A DNA stretch of 64,000 nucleotides from Bacillota bacterium (GCA_023415795.1 JAEZJG010000015.1:3611-67610), one strand, 5' to 3'. Counted from the stretch's first letter, positions 18,815 through 26,976 are shown. A program made the numbers and translations. Notes: a model not told the origin generated them from the letters alone.

Positions 18815-19264
18815 ATGATAGAAATCAAAATCGTGGAGAGCGGCAAGAAGGATTATATAGATTTGCTGCTGCTGGCAGACGAGCAGGAATCGATGATCGA
18901 CAGATATCTGGAACGGGGCGAGCTTTTTGCCCTGTTCGACGACGGCGGCTTGAAAAGCGTCTGCGTGGTGACGCGCGAAAGCGAGGATGTCTGCGAGCTG
19001 AAAAACATTGCCACCTATGAAGAATGGCAAGGCAAGGGCTACGCCAGCCGGCTTCTCGACCATATCTTTTCGCGTTACAAGGGGCAGTATCATCAAATGC
19101 TGGTGGGCACAGGCGACAGCCCGTGGATACTGCGGTTTTACCAGAAGCACGGCTTTGTTCTGTCGCACCGGGTGGAGAACTTCTTCACCGACAACTACGA
19201 CGAACCCATCTTTGACAACGGCGTGCAGCTGGTGGACATGGTATACCTGAAACGAAGCCTTTAG
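18815..19264 (+). CDS. GNAT family N-acetyltransferase
   Basis: The ATG at 18815 has a GAGGGGG site just upstream, which I prefer to an in-frame ATG 42 codons earlier. The 149-residue protein has the acetyl-CoA-binding motif A of the family (IATYEEWQGKGYASRLLDHI; Q/R-x-x-G-x-G/A region) and motif B (FYQKHGFV, with the conserved Tyr). It should transfer acetyl from acetyl-CoA to an amine on an unknown small molecule or protein. It could be read as a 191-residue protein if the upstream methyltransferase-like stump is translated with it. The next gene starts about 75 bp downstream. Confidence 0.85.
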   Translation: MIEIKIVESGKKDYIDLLLLADEQESMIDRYLERGELFALFDDGGLKSVCVVTRESEDVCELKNIATYEEWQGKGYASRLLDHIFSRYKGQYHQMLVGTGDSPWILRFYQKHGFVLSHRVENFFTDNYDEPIFDNGVQLVDMVYLKRSL

Positions 19265-19338
19265 CGCGGGGGCGGCGGCTCACAGCCGGATTAATCCCCC
19301 TACAGGCAGATGAGTCCAATAACGGCAGGAGGCTTTCT

Positions 19339-19638
19339 ATGAGCGAGTTCTTGAGGCTGGAAGACTTGATAGACTTTTCGGATACCGGCTACGAAGAGGC
19401 GGTCGTGAAGCTGCTGCGAGACAGCGGAATAACAGCGGACGATTTTGAGCATGTGGGCAAGTGTGATTCTGAATGCCCGAATTGTGCAGCGGAAAGCTTC
19501 AGCGTTTGGCGAGCTAACATAGGCTTCATCAAAGACAATGATGCTTTTACGTTTGATTTGGACGCAGCTGACGATGTTTTAGACTTCGCGATATATCTGT
19601 GCAACGAGTGCGGAAAATGGGCGACGTATATCGATTAA
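19339..19638 (+). CDS. Small cysteine-rich (zinc-ribbon-like) hypothetical protein
   Basis: An AGGAGG site precedes the ATG. The 99-residue protein carries Cys pairs spaced like a zinc ribbon: CDSECPNC near residues 42-49 and CNECGKW near 89. The N-terminal third is helical and acidic. I do not recognise the family. Metal binding is inferred from the cysteine spacing only. It lies between a GNAT and a VOC-fold protein in the same direction with gaps of 74 and 31 bp, so the three may be one transcript. Confidence 0.75.
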   Translation: MSEFLRLEDLIDFSDTGYEEAVVKLLRDSGITADDFEHVGKCDSECPNCAAESFSVWRANIGFIKDNDAFTFDLDAADDVLDFAIYLCNECGKWATYID

Positions 19639-19669
19639 AGCAGCCACAAACAGATAAGGGGGGATATTT

Positions 19670-20044
19670 ATGTCTATCACGAGCTTTTCATGTACAAATG
19701 TTATGTCACACAATACGAAGCTGCTCATCGATTTTTACCATAACAAACTGGGCGTGCCCATACTTAGCGTAATTGTCGATGAATTTGACGGCGTCAATTT
19801 AGGCTTTGCTGAAAACGCGCCAACGATATGTATTTGGGATGCAAACAAATGGGGAAAGCCTGTTAGCGGAACGACCTCCTTTGTTTTTATGTGCGACAAT
19901 CTTGATAAAACGTGTGAAGAACTTAATGAAAAGGGGCTTATGTTCGATCCCCCTGTCAGGTTCGAGTGGGGCACATATGAACTAAGGTTAAGAGATCCGG
20001 ATGGAAATGAAGTGGTTATTGTAGAATTACAGGGTAATGAGTGA
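19670..20044 (+). CDS. VOC (glyoxalase/bleomycin-resistance fold) protein
   Basis: The 124-residue protein has the paired beta-alpha-beta-beta-beta layout of the VOC superfamily. It opens with FSCTNVMSHNTKLLIDFYHNKLG and closes with YELRLRDPDGNEVVIVEL, where the family places a metal-binding Glu. Members range from lyases and dioxygenases to drug-binding proteins, so no reaction can be given. A GGGGGG ribosome binding site precedes the start. Composition is more AT-rich than the high-GC genes further right. Confidence 0.82.
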   Translation: MSITSFSCTNVMSHNTKLLIDFYHNKLGVPILSVIVDEFDGVNLGFAENAPTICIWDANKWGKPVSGTTSFVFMCDNLDKTCEELNEKGLMFDPPVRFEWGTYELRLRDPDGNEVVIVELQGNE

Positions 20045-20337
20045 GTAAGCATTATTTGTGAGAAAGCGTGTTCAATTTTCAGTTATCCATATAATCCCCT
20101 GCCTGTCTTTCAATACGACACAATACACCACCACCGCAGCGGACAGCACGGCGATGGCGTTGTATTAGCCGCACCCGTTGCGCGGGGCGGGAATGCGATA
20201 GATGGGAAAAAAGGATGAAACAGGGAGGAAAAAGAATAATTTTGTAGAAATAGAGAGAAGATAGATTGTATCACTTTATCCATTATGCTTTGGATTTTAT
20301 ATCCAGATCGTCAATTTGAAAGGAAAGAATAAGAAGA

Positions 20338-20946
20338 ATGAATACGAATAAACAAGTCTTTGTAGCCTACGCATACGGTCTTTATGACAAAAGAGATTAC
20401 AGAAAAATATTTACAAACATAGAAGAAAATTATGATGTTCGGTTTATATTTGCGGATGAAAAGATTACCAATATGCATATTATGCAGAAAATAATAAGTT
20501 ATATAAAATCATCTGATTTTTCAATATTTGATATTTCTGGGTGGAATCCTAACGTTACATTAGAACTTGGATTTGCAATGGCAACATCATCGGATTGGTA
20601 TATTTGCTTTAACCCGGAAAAAACCCAACAAGATGAAGTGCCAAGTGACATAAAAGGTATTGATCGGCTTCAATATAAAAGTTTTTCCGATTTTTCTGAT
20701 CAATTGATTGCACTAATCGAGCAAAGATATCCTAAAAAAGACAGAAAACCCATTAATGAGTACATCTTAAGCTTGCAAGGTGATGTAATAAACTTACTAA
20801 CAAAGCAGCCAGGTCTTAGCATGTCTGACATCGCTGACCTCCTTCAAATTTCGGTTGCGTTAGCTCAGCTTTCTGTTACACCACTTTTAGAAACTAAAAT
20901 AAGAGTGGAAGGGAAAAAACGTGGAGCAAAATATTACTTAATATAA
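20338..20946 (+). CDS. TIR/nucleoside-deoxyribosyltransferase-like domain fused to a winged helix
   Basis: The 202-residue protein has an N-terminal alpha/beta domain (about residues 5-135). It starts VFVAYAYG, and its signature FDISGWNPNVTLELGFAMA (about 68-86) matches the N-P-N-V-x-x-E-L-G motif of nucleoside 2-deoxyribosyltransferases and related TIR-like proteins; the Glu is their catalytic residue. Residues 140-202 form a winged-helix module (MSDIADLLQISVALAQL, then a wing ending AKYYLI). Related domains in immune systems cleave NAD+ or nucleotides, so a defence or regulatory role is possible but inferred. The gene is clearly AT-rich. An XRE regulator starts 34 bp downstream in the same direction, and a restriction-modification system lies 2.7 kb on. 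Confidence 0.75.
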   Translation: MNTNKQVFVAYAYGLYDKRDYRKIFTNIEENYDVRFIFADEKITNMHIMQKIISYIKSSDFSIFDISGWNPNVTLELGFAMATSSDWYICFNPEKTQQDEVPSDIKGIDRLQYKSFSDFSDQLIALIEQRYPKKDRKPINEYILSLQGDVINLLTKQPGLSMSDIADLLQISVALAQLSVTPLLETKIRVEGKKRGAKYYLI

Positions 20947-20980
20947 AACATTGTGTCGCGAAAACACAGGAGATGGAAAT

Positions 20981-21367
20981 ATGAGCATTGCTGATGTTAT
21001 AAAAAGGCGCAGAAAAGATTTGGGAATTACGCTAAAACAAATAGCAAACAAGGTCGGTGTATCAGAAGCGACGGTGCAGCGGTGGGAAACCGGCGCGATA
21101 CCAAACATACGCTTTAGCCGCATAGAAAAACTCGCTGCCGCGCTGCAAATATCAATAGAAGAACTTATGGGGGTTGAGCCGCTGCGTAAGTCTTATAGGA
21201 AGGTTTTGCTAATCAACAGTTTTGACGACGCACAAGACCAGTTCCGTGATCTCGGCATTGAGTACATAGAACTGGCCAAGAACATCAAGCAGTCAGGGCT
21301 TACGCCAGAGGAAGTGATGGAGGTTGTCAACGCAGTTAAAAAGATAAAGGGAACGAAGGTTAAATAG
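20981..21367 (+). CDS. XRE family helix-turn-helix regulator
   Basis: The ATG at 20981 follows an AGGAG site and is preferred to an in-frame ATG ten codons earlier. The 128-residue protein has an N-terminal lambda-repressor-type HTH (residues 4-60; ADVIKRRRKDLGITLKQIA, then VSEATVQRWETG as the recognition helix). A helical C-terminal half ends TPEEVMEVVNAVKKIK. It probably represses its own promoter and the adjacent TIR-like gene, since the two are 34 bp apart. The HTH part is less AT-rich than the TIR-like gene. Confidence 0.88.
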   Translation: MSIADVIKRRRKDLGITLKQIANKVGVSEATVQRWETGAIPNIRFSRIEKLAAALQISIEELMGVEPLRKSYRKVLLINSFDDAQDQFRDLGIEYIELAKNIKQSGLTPEEVMEVVNAVKKIKGTKVK

Positions 21368-21526
21368 GCTATGGGTTTTAATGTGGATCATTCTAATCTT
21401 GGGAGTAACAATTATGAATCTCATGGCTTCTCCTGTAGTTAAGATATAATTGCCTTTATACATAACGTACAATTCTATATTTTCTTTATTACTAATCGCT
21501 AAGCACTTTAGCTCTACACTATCCAT
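21293..21526 (-). CDS. Possible small AT-rich ORF (77 residues), unknown
   Basis: An ATG at 21526 follows a run of G residues on the minus strand and opens a 77-codon frame (MDSVELKCLAISNKENIEL...). It converges with and overlaps the last 75 bp of the XRE gene. No motif is recognisable. It could equally be non-coding sequence antisense to the regulator's 3' end. Confidence 0.22.
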   Translation of the reverse strand: MDSVELKCLAISNKENIELYVMYKGNYILTTGEAMRFIIVTPKIRMIHIKTHSLFNLRSLYLFNCVDNLHHFLWRKP

Positions 21527-21543
21527 ATATCCACCCCCCCCGC

Positions 21544-21849
21544 TCACTCGCGCAGGCGTTGCAGGTCGCCGGGGCAGCAGGTGATGCCGCAGCTGCACCG
21601 CGTGGCGCCAAACATCATGGAATACGCGCCGGGGAATTCGGTGTTCACCTGTATCACCGCGCGCGCAAACTCGGCTTGGCTTTGCGGCACGGGCGGCAGC
21701 GCGTCGGCCTTGTCTTGCGTGTCGATGATGGCGTAGGGCGGCACAAAGCGGCCCGGCGGTATGCGGGCGCCGCCTGTCACCAGAGTGCCTGCGGACACAT
21801 AGCAAAGGCTGACCGCGATGGCGTTGAACACCATCATATGTACGCACAC
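21544..21849 (-). pseudogene. C-terminal fragment of a gamma-carbonic-anhydrase-like hexapeptide protein
   Basis: The minus-strand frame encodes MVFNAIAVS-CYVSAGTLVTGGARIPPGRFVPPYAIIDTQDKADALPPVP. This matches the tail of left-handed beta-helix gamma-carbonic-anhydrase-like proteins (last hexapeptide coil with G-x-x-I-P-P-G, then a C-terminal helix containing AxxVIxVN). The frame begins at an ATG inside the domain. The expected 100 or more residues of earlier beta-helix coils with the zinc histidines are missing, since the divergent NAD-diphosphatase promoter lies directly upstream. I therefore read it as a truncated remnant. Confidence 0.5.
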
Positions 21850-21873
21850 GCCGTATTGTGCCGCGCCGTTTTG

Positions 21874-21904
21874 TTGGACATATCATGCTTGCGGGTGGTA
21901 TAAT
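21874..21904 (+). promoter_or_regulatory. Promoter of the NAD-diphosphatase gene
   Basis: TTGGAC (21874-21879) and an extended -10 TGGTATAAT (TATAAT at 21899-21904) are separated by 19 bp, slightly long, but the TGn extension compensates. The start codon is 38 bp further on. Confidence 0.55.
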
Positions 21905-21941
21905 TAAAAGACAGATTATATTGACTGCAGCAGGTGACATT

Positions 21942-22763
21942 ATGCTTCATGACATTGAACCCGACATTTTTGACAACGCGTATCGCGGGCAGACGCCGGA
22001 CGCAAACGCGCGCATCGTATTCATACAGGGCGGCGGTGTGCTGATCCGCGAGACGGAGGACGGAATTTGCTTTCCGCTGTTTGGTGAGCTGGAGCCCACG
22101 GGCACGGAATATACCTATCTTTTCGCGATGAGCGGCTTGAAATATTTCCTCGCCAGCGAAGCGGCAGAGCCGCAGAACGGCTGGGCTTACGCGGCGCTGA
22201 TGGACTTTCGGTATAAGAAGCCCAAGACGGCGGCTTATGCGGCGGCTGTGGCAGCTCAGCTGCACGGCTGGTATACCAAGAACCGCTTCTGCGGGCAGTG
22301 CGGCGCGACGATGCGGCACGACGTCAAAGAGCGCATGATGCGCTGCGACAACTGCGGCAACATGGTGTTTCCCAAGATATCGCCCGCGGTGATCGTGGGG
22401 GTGACGGACGGCGACCGTCTGCTGATGACCAAGTATTCGGGGCGCATCTACAAGCGGTATGCGCTGGTGGCGGGCTTCACGGAGACGGGCGAGCCTGTTG
22501 AGGACACGGTGCATCGCGAGGTGCTGGAGGAGGTGGGCGTGCGTGTGAAGAACCTGCGCTACTACAAGAGCCAGCCGTGGCCGTTTTCCGACTCGCTGCT
22601 GATGGGGTTCTTCGCGGAGCTGGACGGCTCGGACGCGATCACGCTGGACGAGGACGAGCTGGAGTGCGCCGAGTGGATACGCCGCGAGGACATCGCGGTG
22701 GAGGCGGACGGCATCAGCCTGACCAACGAGATGATCGTGGCGTTTAAGGAAGGGCGGGCCTAG
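21942..22763 (+). CDS. nudC: NAD+ diphosphatase (NudC-type Nudix hydrolase)
   Basis: The ATG at 21942 has an AGGTG site and gives 273 residues, about the usual length. A four-cysteine zinc ribbon (Cys117, Cys120, Cys135, Cys138) precedes a Nudix box from Gly178 (GFTETGEPVEDTVHREVLEE). The NudC signature SQPWPF is at 210-215, which distinguishes this group from other Nudix enzymes. It should hydrolyse NAD(H) to NMN(H) and AMP, and family members also remove NAD caps from RNA 5' ends. Lying 0.6 kb from the TIR-like gene may be coincidence. It is preceded by its own promoter. Confidence 0.92.
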   Translation: MLHDIEPDIFDNAYRGQTPDANARIVFIQGGGVLIRETEDGICFPLFGELEPTGTEYTYLFAMSGLKYFLASEAAEPQNGWAYAALMDFRYKKPKTAAYAAAVAAQLHGWYTKNRFCGQCGATMRHDVKERMMRCDNCGNMVFPKISPAVIVGVTDGDRLLMTKYSGRIYKRYALVAGFTETGEPVEDTVHREVLEEVGVRVKNLRYYKSQPWPFSDSLLMGFFAELDGSDAITLDEDELECAEWIRREDIAVEADGISLTNEMIVAFKEGRA

Positions 22764-22839
22764 CGGGACTGACGAGCTCATCAGCTTGTCGTGCGCGTTG
22801 ATCGCTGAACCCATATGGTAACCCCAACAATTAAAGCCC

Positions 22840-22880
22840 GGCGGCGGTGAATGGCTTCATCGGGCTGGGCTTTCGCATAT
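22840..22880. other. Hairpin downstream of the NAD-diphosphatase gene
   Basis: AAAGCCC and GGGCTTT arms bracket a GC-rich loop, suggesting a terminator-like structure. The T-run on the plus strand is short, so its strength and direction are uncertain. Confidence 0.35.
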
Positions 22881-22990
22881 GGTGTGAACATCCGTGGGGG
22901 CGACGCGACGATATGAACTTGGGGTTGTTCAGCCAGCTTGATTGGGTTAAAATAGGCATAAATATCGGTTAATGAACGGGGGTGGCACAA

Positions 22991-23422
22991 ATGATAACAG
23001 GAGACAAGCTCATCACAATAGAGACGACAGTGAATGCATCCGTAGAGGACGTATGGAGTTTTTGGACGACGCCGGAACACATCACACAGTGGCATATAGC
23101 CAGTGAAGGATGGCATACGCCGACAGCCGAAAATGATCTGGTTGAAGGCGGTAAGTATCTATACAGGATGGAAGCGAAGAACGGCGAGTTTGGATTCGAC
23201 TACTGGGGCATATATGACGAAGTGAACAAATATGAATCGATAGTCTCGACGCTGGGTGACGGAAGAAAGGTTTCAGTTTCATTTGAGCGCTTAGACGATA
23301 GCACCAAGGTCGTTGAATCCTTTGTACCGGATAAGGAATACTCTTTAGAGCAACAACGGATGGGCTGGCAACAAATACTGGATAATTTCAAAACGTATGT
23401 GGAAACACAAACACTCAAGTAA
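22991..23422 (+). CDS. SRPBCC/AHSA1-type START-like domain protein
   Basis: I choose the ATG at 22991 with GGGGG nine bases upstream over an in-frame GTG at 22982 that lies within the ribosome binding site. The 143-residue protein shows the family pattern: ITIETTVNASVEDVWSFWTTPEHITQW at the N-terminus, a central beta-sheet ending FVPDKEYSLEQQRMGWQQIL, and a C-terminal helix. Such proteins bind hydrophobic ligands or act as Hsp90 co-chaperone-like modules; no ligand can be assigned. It is monocistronic with a good terminator immediately after it. Confidence 0.85.
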   Translation: MITGDKLITIETTVNASVEDVWSFWTTPEHITQWHIASEGWHTPTAENDLVEGGKYLYRMEAKNGEFGFDYWGIYDEVNKYESIVSTLGDGRKVSVSFERLDDSTKVVESFVPDKEYSLEQQRMGWQQILDNFKTYVETQTLK

Positions 23423-23435
23423 GACATATTTGCTC

Positions 23436-23461
23436 AAGGTCTGCTGCGGCAGGCCTTTTTT
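23436..23461 (+). terminator. Rho-independent terminator
   Basis: AAGGTCTGC (23436-23444) pairs with GCAGGCCTT (23449-23457) across a four-base loop with one G-T pair, and a T-run follows. It ends the SRPBCC gene. Confidence 0.85.
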
Positions 23462-23640
23462 GTATCCGATGAACCAAACGGGAATCCAATTCATTCGCCC
23501 GCCCAACAACATGGATTACGGCACCGTGGCGGTGTTCACCTACCTGTACGGCAACAAGAGGGGCTTGGTGCGGTGTGCGGATAGGGGCATCCCATGGGCG
23601 CGAGGATAGGGGAGCGCTGTTAACAGAACGGTTTCAACCC

Positions 23641-24426
23641 TTAACTTCTAAATCCGGAATACGAAGCGAATCCGAGGATATATAACGCCAAAGCAAAAGA
23701 ACCATTTTCGTGTTCTGCTATCTTTTTTAATTCATCGATAACAGTGTCATTGGGAACGAAAATAGTTTTTGACTTTTCCACAACAGTTTCAATTACTGAT
23801 GGCAAGACCATACACATCTTAAAAAATGCGTCATCTTGTCCGGTTACAAGTTTATAGAATTCATCCATGCTTAACCGACGTATGCGGCGATGCTTTTGTT
23901 TTGTTCCGTCCACGCTTACAGCCCAAGTTATATTCTGTGACCTTTTTGCGATTGCTTCCACAAGTAAGCAAGCGCAATCGTCATCGGATAATAACTGCCC
24001 TTGCATTTTAATATAGGTTTTACCTGAAGAAGCGGAATTCATTGTGTTGTGCTTATTTTTCATTTCCACATAGACCGTTTTAACTTTGTCGCCATCTGGC
24101 ATGTTAATCCCGCTATCCTTTGTAAAGATAACATCCCACCCCGCAGTTGGCACAACGCAACCAGCTATATATTGAAATATACGTTGATGAAAATAGCCAA
24201 TATCATTATTGTTAGACTTGTCACGCTGACGAGAAATCTCATTTTTTATGATTTCTTCCCACGAATACCGATAAACTGTCTTATCAAAAATCAGTTTGAT
24301 AGGGTCAACAATATTACTATTAAACCGCTTTAAATCATACGGGATAAGTTTTTCGCCATATTGCTGTATAGTAAGTTGAACGTGCTTTGAAAAATCCTGT
24401 TCGGAGATAAATGTCAAGTCCCACAT
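23641..24426 (-). CDS. Type II restriction endonuclease, Eco47II/Sau96I family (predicted GGNCC)
   Basis: The 261-residue protein contains the family hallmarks DPIKLIFDKTVY, RQRDKSNNNDIGYFHQ-IFQYI, VYVEMKNKHNTMNS and YIKMQGQLLSDDDCACLLVE. The E-M-K of VEMKNKHN is the likely catalytic Glu-x-Lys of a PD-(D/E)XK site, with an upstream Asp (GWDVIF). The family is known for GGNCC specificity, which I infer here. Its ATG (24426-24424) overlaps the last 13 bases of the methyltransferase gene, so translation is coupled and the methyltransferase is made first. GC content is far below that of the sugar locus, consistent with acquisition by transfer. Confidence 0.92.
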   Translation of the reverse strand: MWDLTFISEQDFSKHVQLTIQQYGEKLIPYDLKRFNSNIVDPIKLIFDKTVYRYSWEEIIKNEISRQRDKSNNNDIGYFHQRIFQYIAGCVVPTAGWDVIFTKDSGINMPDGDKVKTVYVEMKNKHNTMNSASSGKTYIKMQGQLLSDDDCACLLVEAIAKRSQNITWAVSVDGTKQKHRRIRRLSMDEFYKLVTGQDDAFFKMCMVLPSVIETVVEKSKTIFVPNDTVIDELKKIAEHENGSFALALYILGFASYSGFRS

Positions 24427-25490
24427 ATCAAACCCTCCAAGCCTTTATGAATTTGTTTAGCTATTTCATAAGCAAGCAGCACGGGAACGGCATTACCAAC
24501 CTGTTTATATTGACTTCCAACACTTCCGCAAAACTTCCAATCATCCGGGAAGCATTGAATACGCGCATTTTCTCTTATATTAAAAGGACGCGCTTCCAAT
24601 GGGTGACATCTGTCCGTTTGCTTTTGTGAGGGGGAGGTCAGGACTGCAAGTGAAGGTTCATCTAAACTTAAGCGACGTAATATACCTGTTCTACCACCGC
24701 CCATATTCCAGCAACTTTTCATATATTCTTTTGCAATGTCTGCGGGAATGTCTCGCCAATAACCACCGGGTGGGACAAGCTCAAATATTTTTCGTTTGTA
24801 TTCCGAATACTGCGTTCCCTCACTTAAAGGCACGTTCTGCAAAACGTCGCGTAATACGGGCTTATACGAGTGGGGAGGGGGAAAATCAATTTTTATTAAT
24901 TCAGTCAAATCATTACGAACCCCAATAGTTATAAGACGTTCGCGCTTTTGGGCAACGCCAAAATCCCAAGCGTTCAGTACTTGTTTTTGAATGGTGTAAC
25001 CTGCTTCTGCAAAAATATCTAATATTGTTTCGTATGTACGCCCGTGATTGTGTGTTAATAGTCCGCGAACATTTTCAAAAAGAAAAGTTTTCGGACGTAA
25101 CTTTTCAAGAAATAAGGCGAAGTGATAGAATAGTGTTCCACGTGCGTCCTCTAAACCTAACCTTTTACCTGCATATGAAAACGATTGACAGGGGGCACCG
25201 CCAGAAAGCAAGTCCAATTCACCAATACCGACATTAAAAAGAGCTTCTAGGTTTTGCTGGGAAACATTAGCTATATCGTCGCAGATAACATTCCATTCCG
25301 GTCGGTTTGCTTTAAGGGTTTGAGCTGCGTCTTTGTCATATTCGATAAGGGCAAGCGTATTAAACCCGGCTTTAGCAATACCAAGGGCAAGTCCACCTGC
25401 CCCGGCGAACAACTCGATAGCTGTAAAAGGACGTTGTGCCGACTGTAACGGCGAGGCATTATCAAGTTGTGACGCCGTTGTTTTCTCCAT
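24414..25490 (-). CDS. DNA (cytosine-5)-methyltransferase of the Eco47II-type system
   Basis: The 358-residue enzyme has all main C5-methyltransferase motifs: motif I ELFAGAGGL (residues 26-34), motif IV PCQSF with catalytic Cys101, motif VI ENV (139-141), motif VIII QKRER (181-185), and motifs IX-X (RLSLDEPS, QVGNAVPVLLA near the C-terminus). The target-recognition region lies around 215-290. It should protect the host at the same site that the overlapping endonuclease cuts. The gene is upstream of and overlaps the endonuclease, and an extended -10 promoter lies before it. No separate controller gene is next to it; the nearest regulator is the XRE protein 3 kb away. Confidence 0.95.
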   Translation of the reverse strand: MEKTTASQLDNASPLQSAQRPFTAIELFAGAGGLALGIAKAGFNTLALIEYDKDAAQTLKANRPEWNVICDDIANVSQQNLEALFNVGIGELDLLSGGAPCQSFSYAGKRLGLEDARGTLFYHFALFLEKLRPKTFLFENVRGLLTHNHGRTYETILDIFAEAGYTIQKQVLNAWDFGVAQKRERLITIGVRNDLTELIKIDFPPPHSYKPVLRDVLQNVPLSEGTQYSEYKRKIFELVPPGGYWRDIPADIAKEYMKSCWNMGGGRTGILRRLSLDEPSLAVLTSPSQKQTDRCHPLEARPFNIRENARIQCFPDDWKFCGSVGSQYKQVGNAVPVLLAYEIAKQIHKGLEGLICGT

Positions 25491-25531
25491 ATATTGTACA
25501 ATCTCCCTTGCGACATAAATTTACACAATTC

Positions 25532-25540
25532 ATTATAGCA
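25532..25540 (-). promoter_or_regulatory. Extended -10 promoter of the restriction-modification operon
   Basis: The minus strand reads TGCTATAAT (complement of 25540-25532), about 45 bp before the methyltransferase start codon. No good -35 hexamer is present, as is common for TGn-extended promoters. A short palindrome TTGTACAA lies next to the start codon and may be an autoregulatory site. Confidence 0.5.
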
Positions 25541-25747
25541 TAACCCCAGTTTAATAGAATACCTTGAATGCTTTTTTAGGTGGGTAATATAGAATAATGC
25601 GAGATATAGTTAACCAGAACCCAAAAGCCAACTGAATATCAATCGTTCCGGCTTTGCCTGACAGCGCGCCCGGAACCAGCTCCAGAGCCATGCACCACTT
25701 GGCTCTTTTGGTGCTGTCGGTGGTGTCATCCTTCGTTCCAACTCCCC

Positions 25748-26668
25748 CTAAAACCACTTCCGCCTCTTGAAAAACACCATACAGGCGATGACGACGGCGA
25801 CGGACAGCGCAATGACGGCGAGATAGCCGTAGCGCCAGCCGTATTCCGGCATCTGCAGGTTCATGCCGTACCAGCCCACAATGAGCGTGAGCGGCAGGAA
25901 TATCGCCGTGATGACGGTGAATATCTTCATGATGTTGTTCAGGCTGATGTCCACCTGCGCCTGATACGATTCGCGCACTTGCGTCACGTAGTCGCGCAGG
26001 TTGAGGACGGCGTGGTATAAGCGGTCGGCACGGCTGCTGATGATCTTGAGCGTGCGCATGCCGGCGGCAGACAGCAGCTCGTCGTCGTTTTCCTCCAGCA
26101 TGTCCAGCACGGAGAGCAGTTGCTCGTAATGCCGCTTGTAGGTCATCAGGCGCTGGCGCAGCGAGATAATCTCGCGCACGGCGCTGCGCTTGCGTTCGGT
26201 GATGAGCGCGTCCTCAAGGTCGGTGATCTCCTGCTCGAGGTCTTCCAGCGCCTCGGTGCCGCCCGCGTTCAGCCGCTCAAGGAACAGCAGCAGCAGACGC
26301 TCGGGCGAGAGCGGCGTCACCTCTCCGGAAAGCGCGTCGGACAGCAGGTCTGCCACGGGCTGCGGCTGCGCACAGGCAAACAGCAGCAGGCTGCCGGTGA
26401 AGTAGATGCACACCTTGCCCATCGGGGAGGCGGCGGGGAAATCGGCGTTGAGCAGGTTGACACAGGCGAAATCGAAGCCCTCGTGGCTCTCGTACGCCAT
26501 GGCGCGGTTTTGCAGCGCGTGATCCATCAGCCGCTCGGGCAAGCCGAAACGGCTCAGCAGCGGGCGCGCTTCCTCTGTCGTGGTGATTGCCGCGTGTGCG
26601 CCGCCGGGTTTCATGGCTTTGGGCTGTATGGCGCGGGGCGGCTCGCTTCCTATCTCGTATAAGTACAT
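25748..26668 (-). CDS. CorA-family metal ion transporter
   Basis: Two ATGs lie six bases apart. The AGGAG at 26677-26681 is correctly spaced for the second (26668), giving 306 residues. A cytoplasmic alpha/beta N-terminal domain is followed by long helices (about 130-240, rich in Glu/Leu/Arg). Two membrane helices at the C-terminus are separated by the pore-loop signature YGMN (Gly268-Asn270), which defines the CorA fold for Mg2+/Co2+ or Zn2+. The C-terminus ends FKRRKWF, basic as in the family. It is a lone gene. The channel should be a homopentamer in the cytoplasmic membrane. Confidence 0.93.
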   Translation of the reverse strand: MYLYEIGSEPPRAIQPKAMKPGGAHAAITTTEEARPLLSRFGLPERLMDHALQNRAMAYESHEGFDFACVNLLNADFPAASPMGKVCIYFTGSLLLFACAQPQPVADLLSDALSGEVTPLSPERLLLLFLERLNAGGTEALEDLEQEITDLEDALITERKRSAVREIISLRQRLMTYKRHYEQLLSVLDMLEENDDELLSAAGMRTLKIISSRADRLYHAVLNLRDYVTQVRESYQAQVDISLNNIMKIFTVITAIFLPLTLIVGWYGMNLQMPEYGWRYGYLAVIALSVAVVIACMVFFKRRKWF

Positions 26669-26976
26669 GTGCATATCTCCTGCCGTTTGGTGTATGCGTG
26701 CTGTGACTCTTGTGCTGTGCCGATACTGTTACTATATTCCTTTCTTACCACAGTTTCAATACGCTGATGCAGCGGCTTTGCGGGGCAGGAAAGCGGCGCG
26801 GCGATGCACGGCAAACGCGCAAGCCAAACAGGAAACTCCGTTGAATTTTGTCATACCTCCATATTTATGTTATGTAAGTCAGCCAAACAACCGATATATA
26901 TACTAAAGTAAACAGCCGCTTGTTTACGGGCCTGTTTATGGCTTGATACAGTTCCCGAACGGAAGGACTGACGGGT

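Noticed and set aside
23469..23609. Short plus-strand frame (MNQTGIQFIRPPNNMDYG...) after the SRPBCC terminator
   Set aside because: Looks protein-like for about 45 residues but has no ribosome binding site and no recognisable family; perhaps a remnant, not supportable as a gene.
25551..25757. Minus-strand 68-codon frame between the methyltransferase and CorA genes
   Set aside because: No start signal or family match, and it overlaps the end of the CorA gene; treated as intergenic.
26958..26975. An 18-bp sequence (AACGGAAGGACTGACGGG) matching 46544-46561 with one mismatch
   Set aside because: By a rough count several such pairs are expected by chance in 64 kb, and the two places have no common role.
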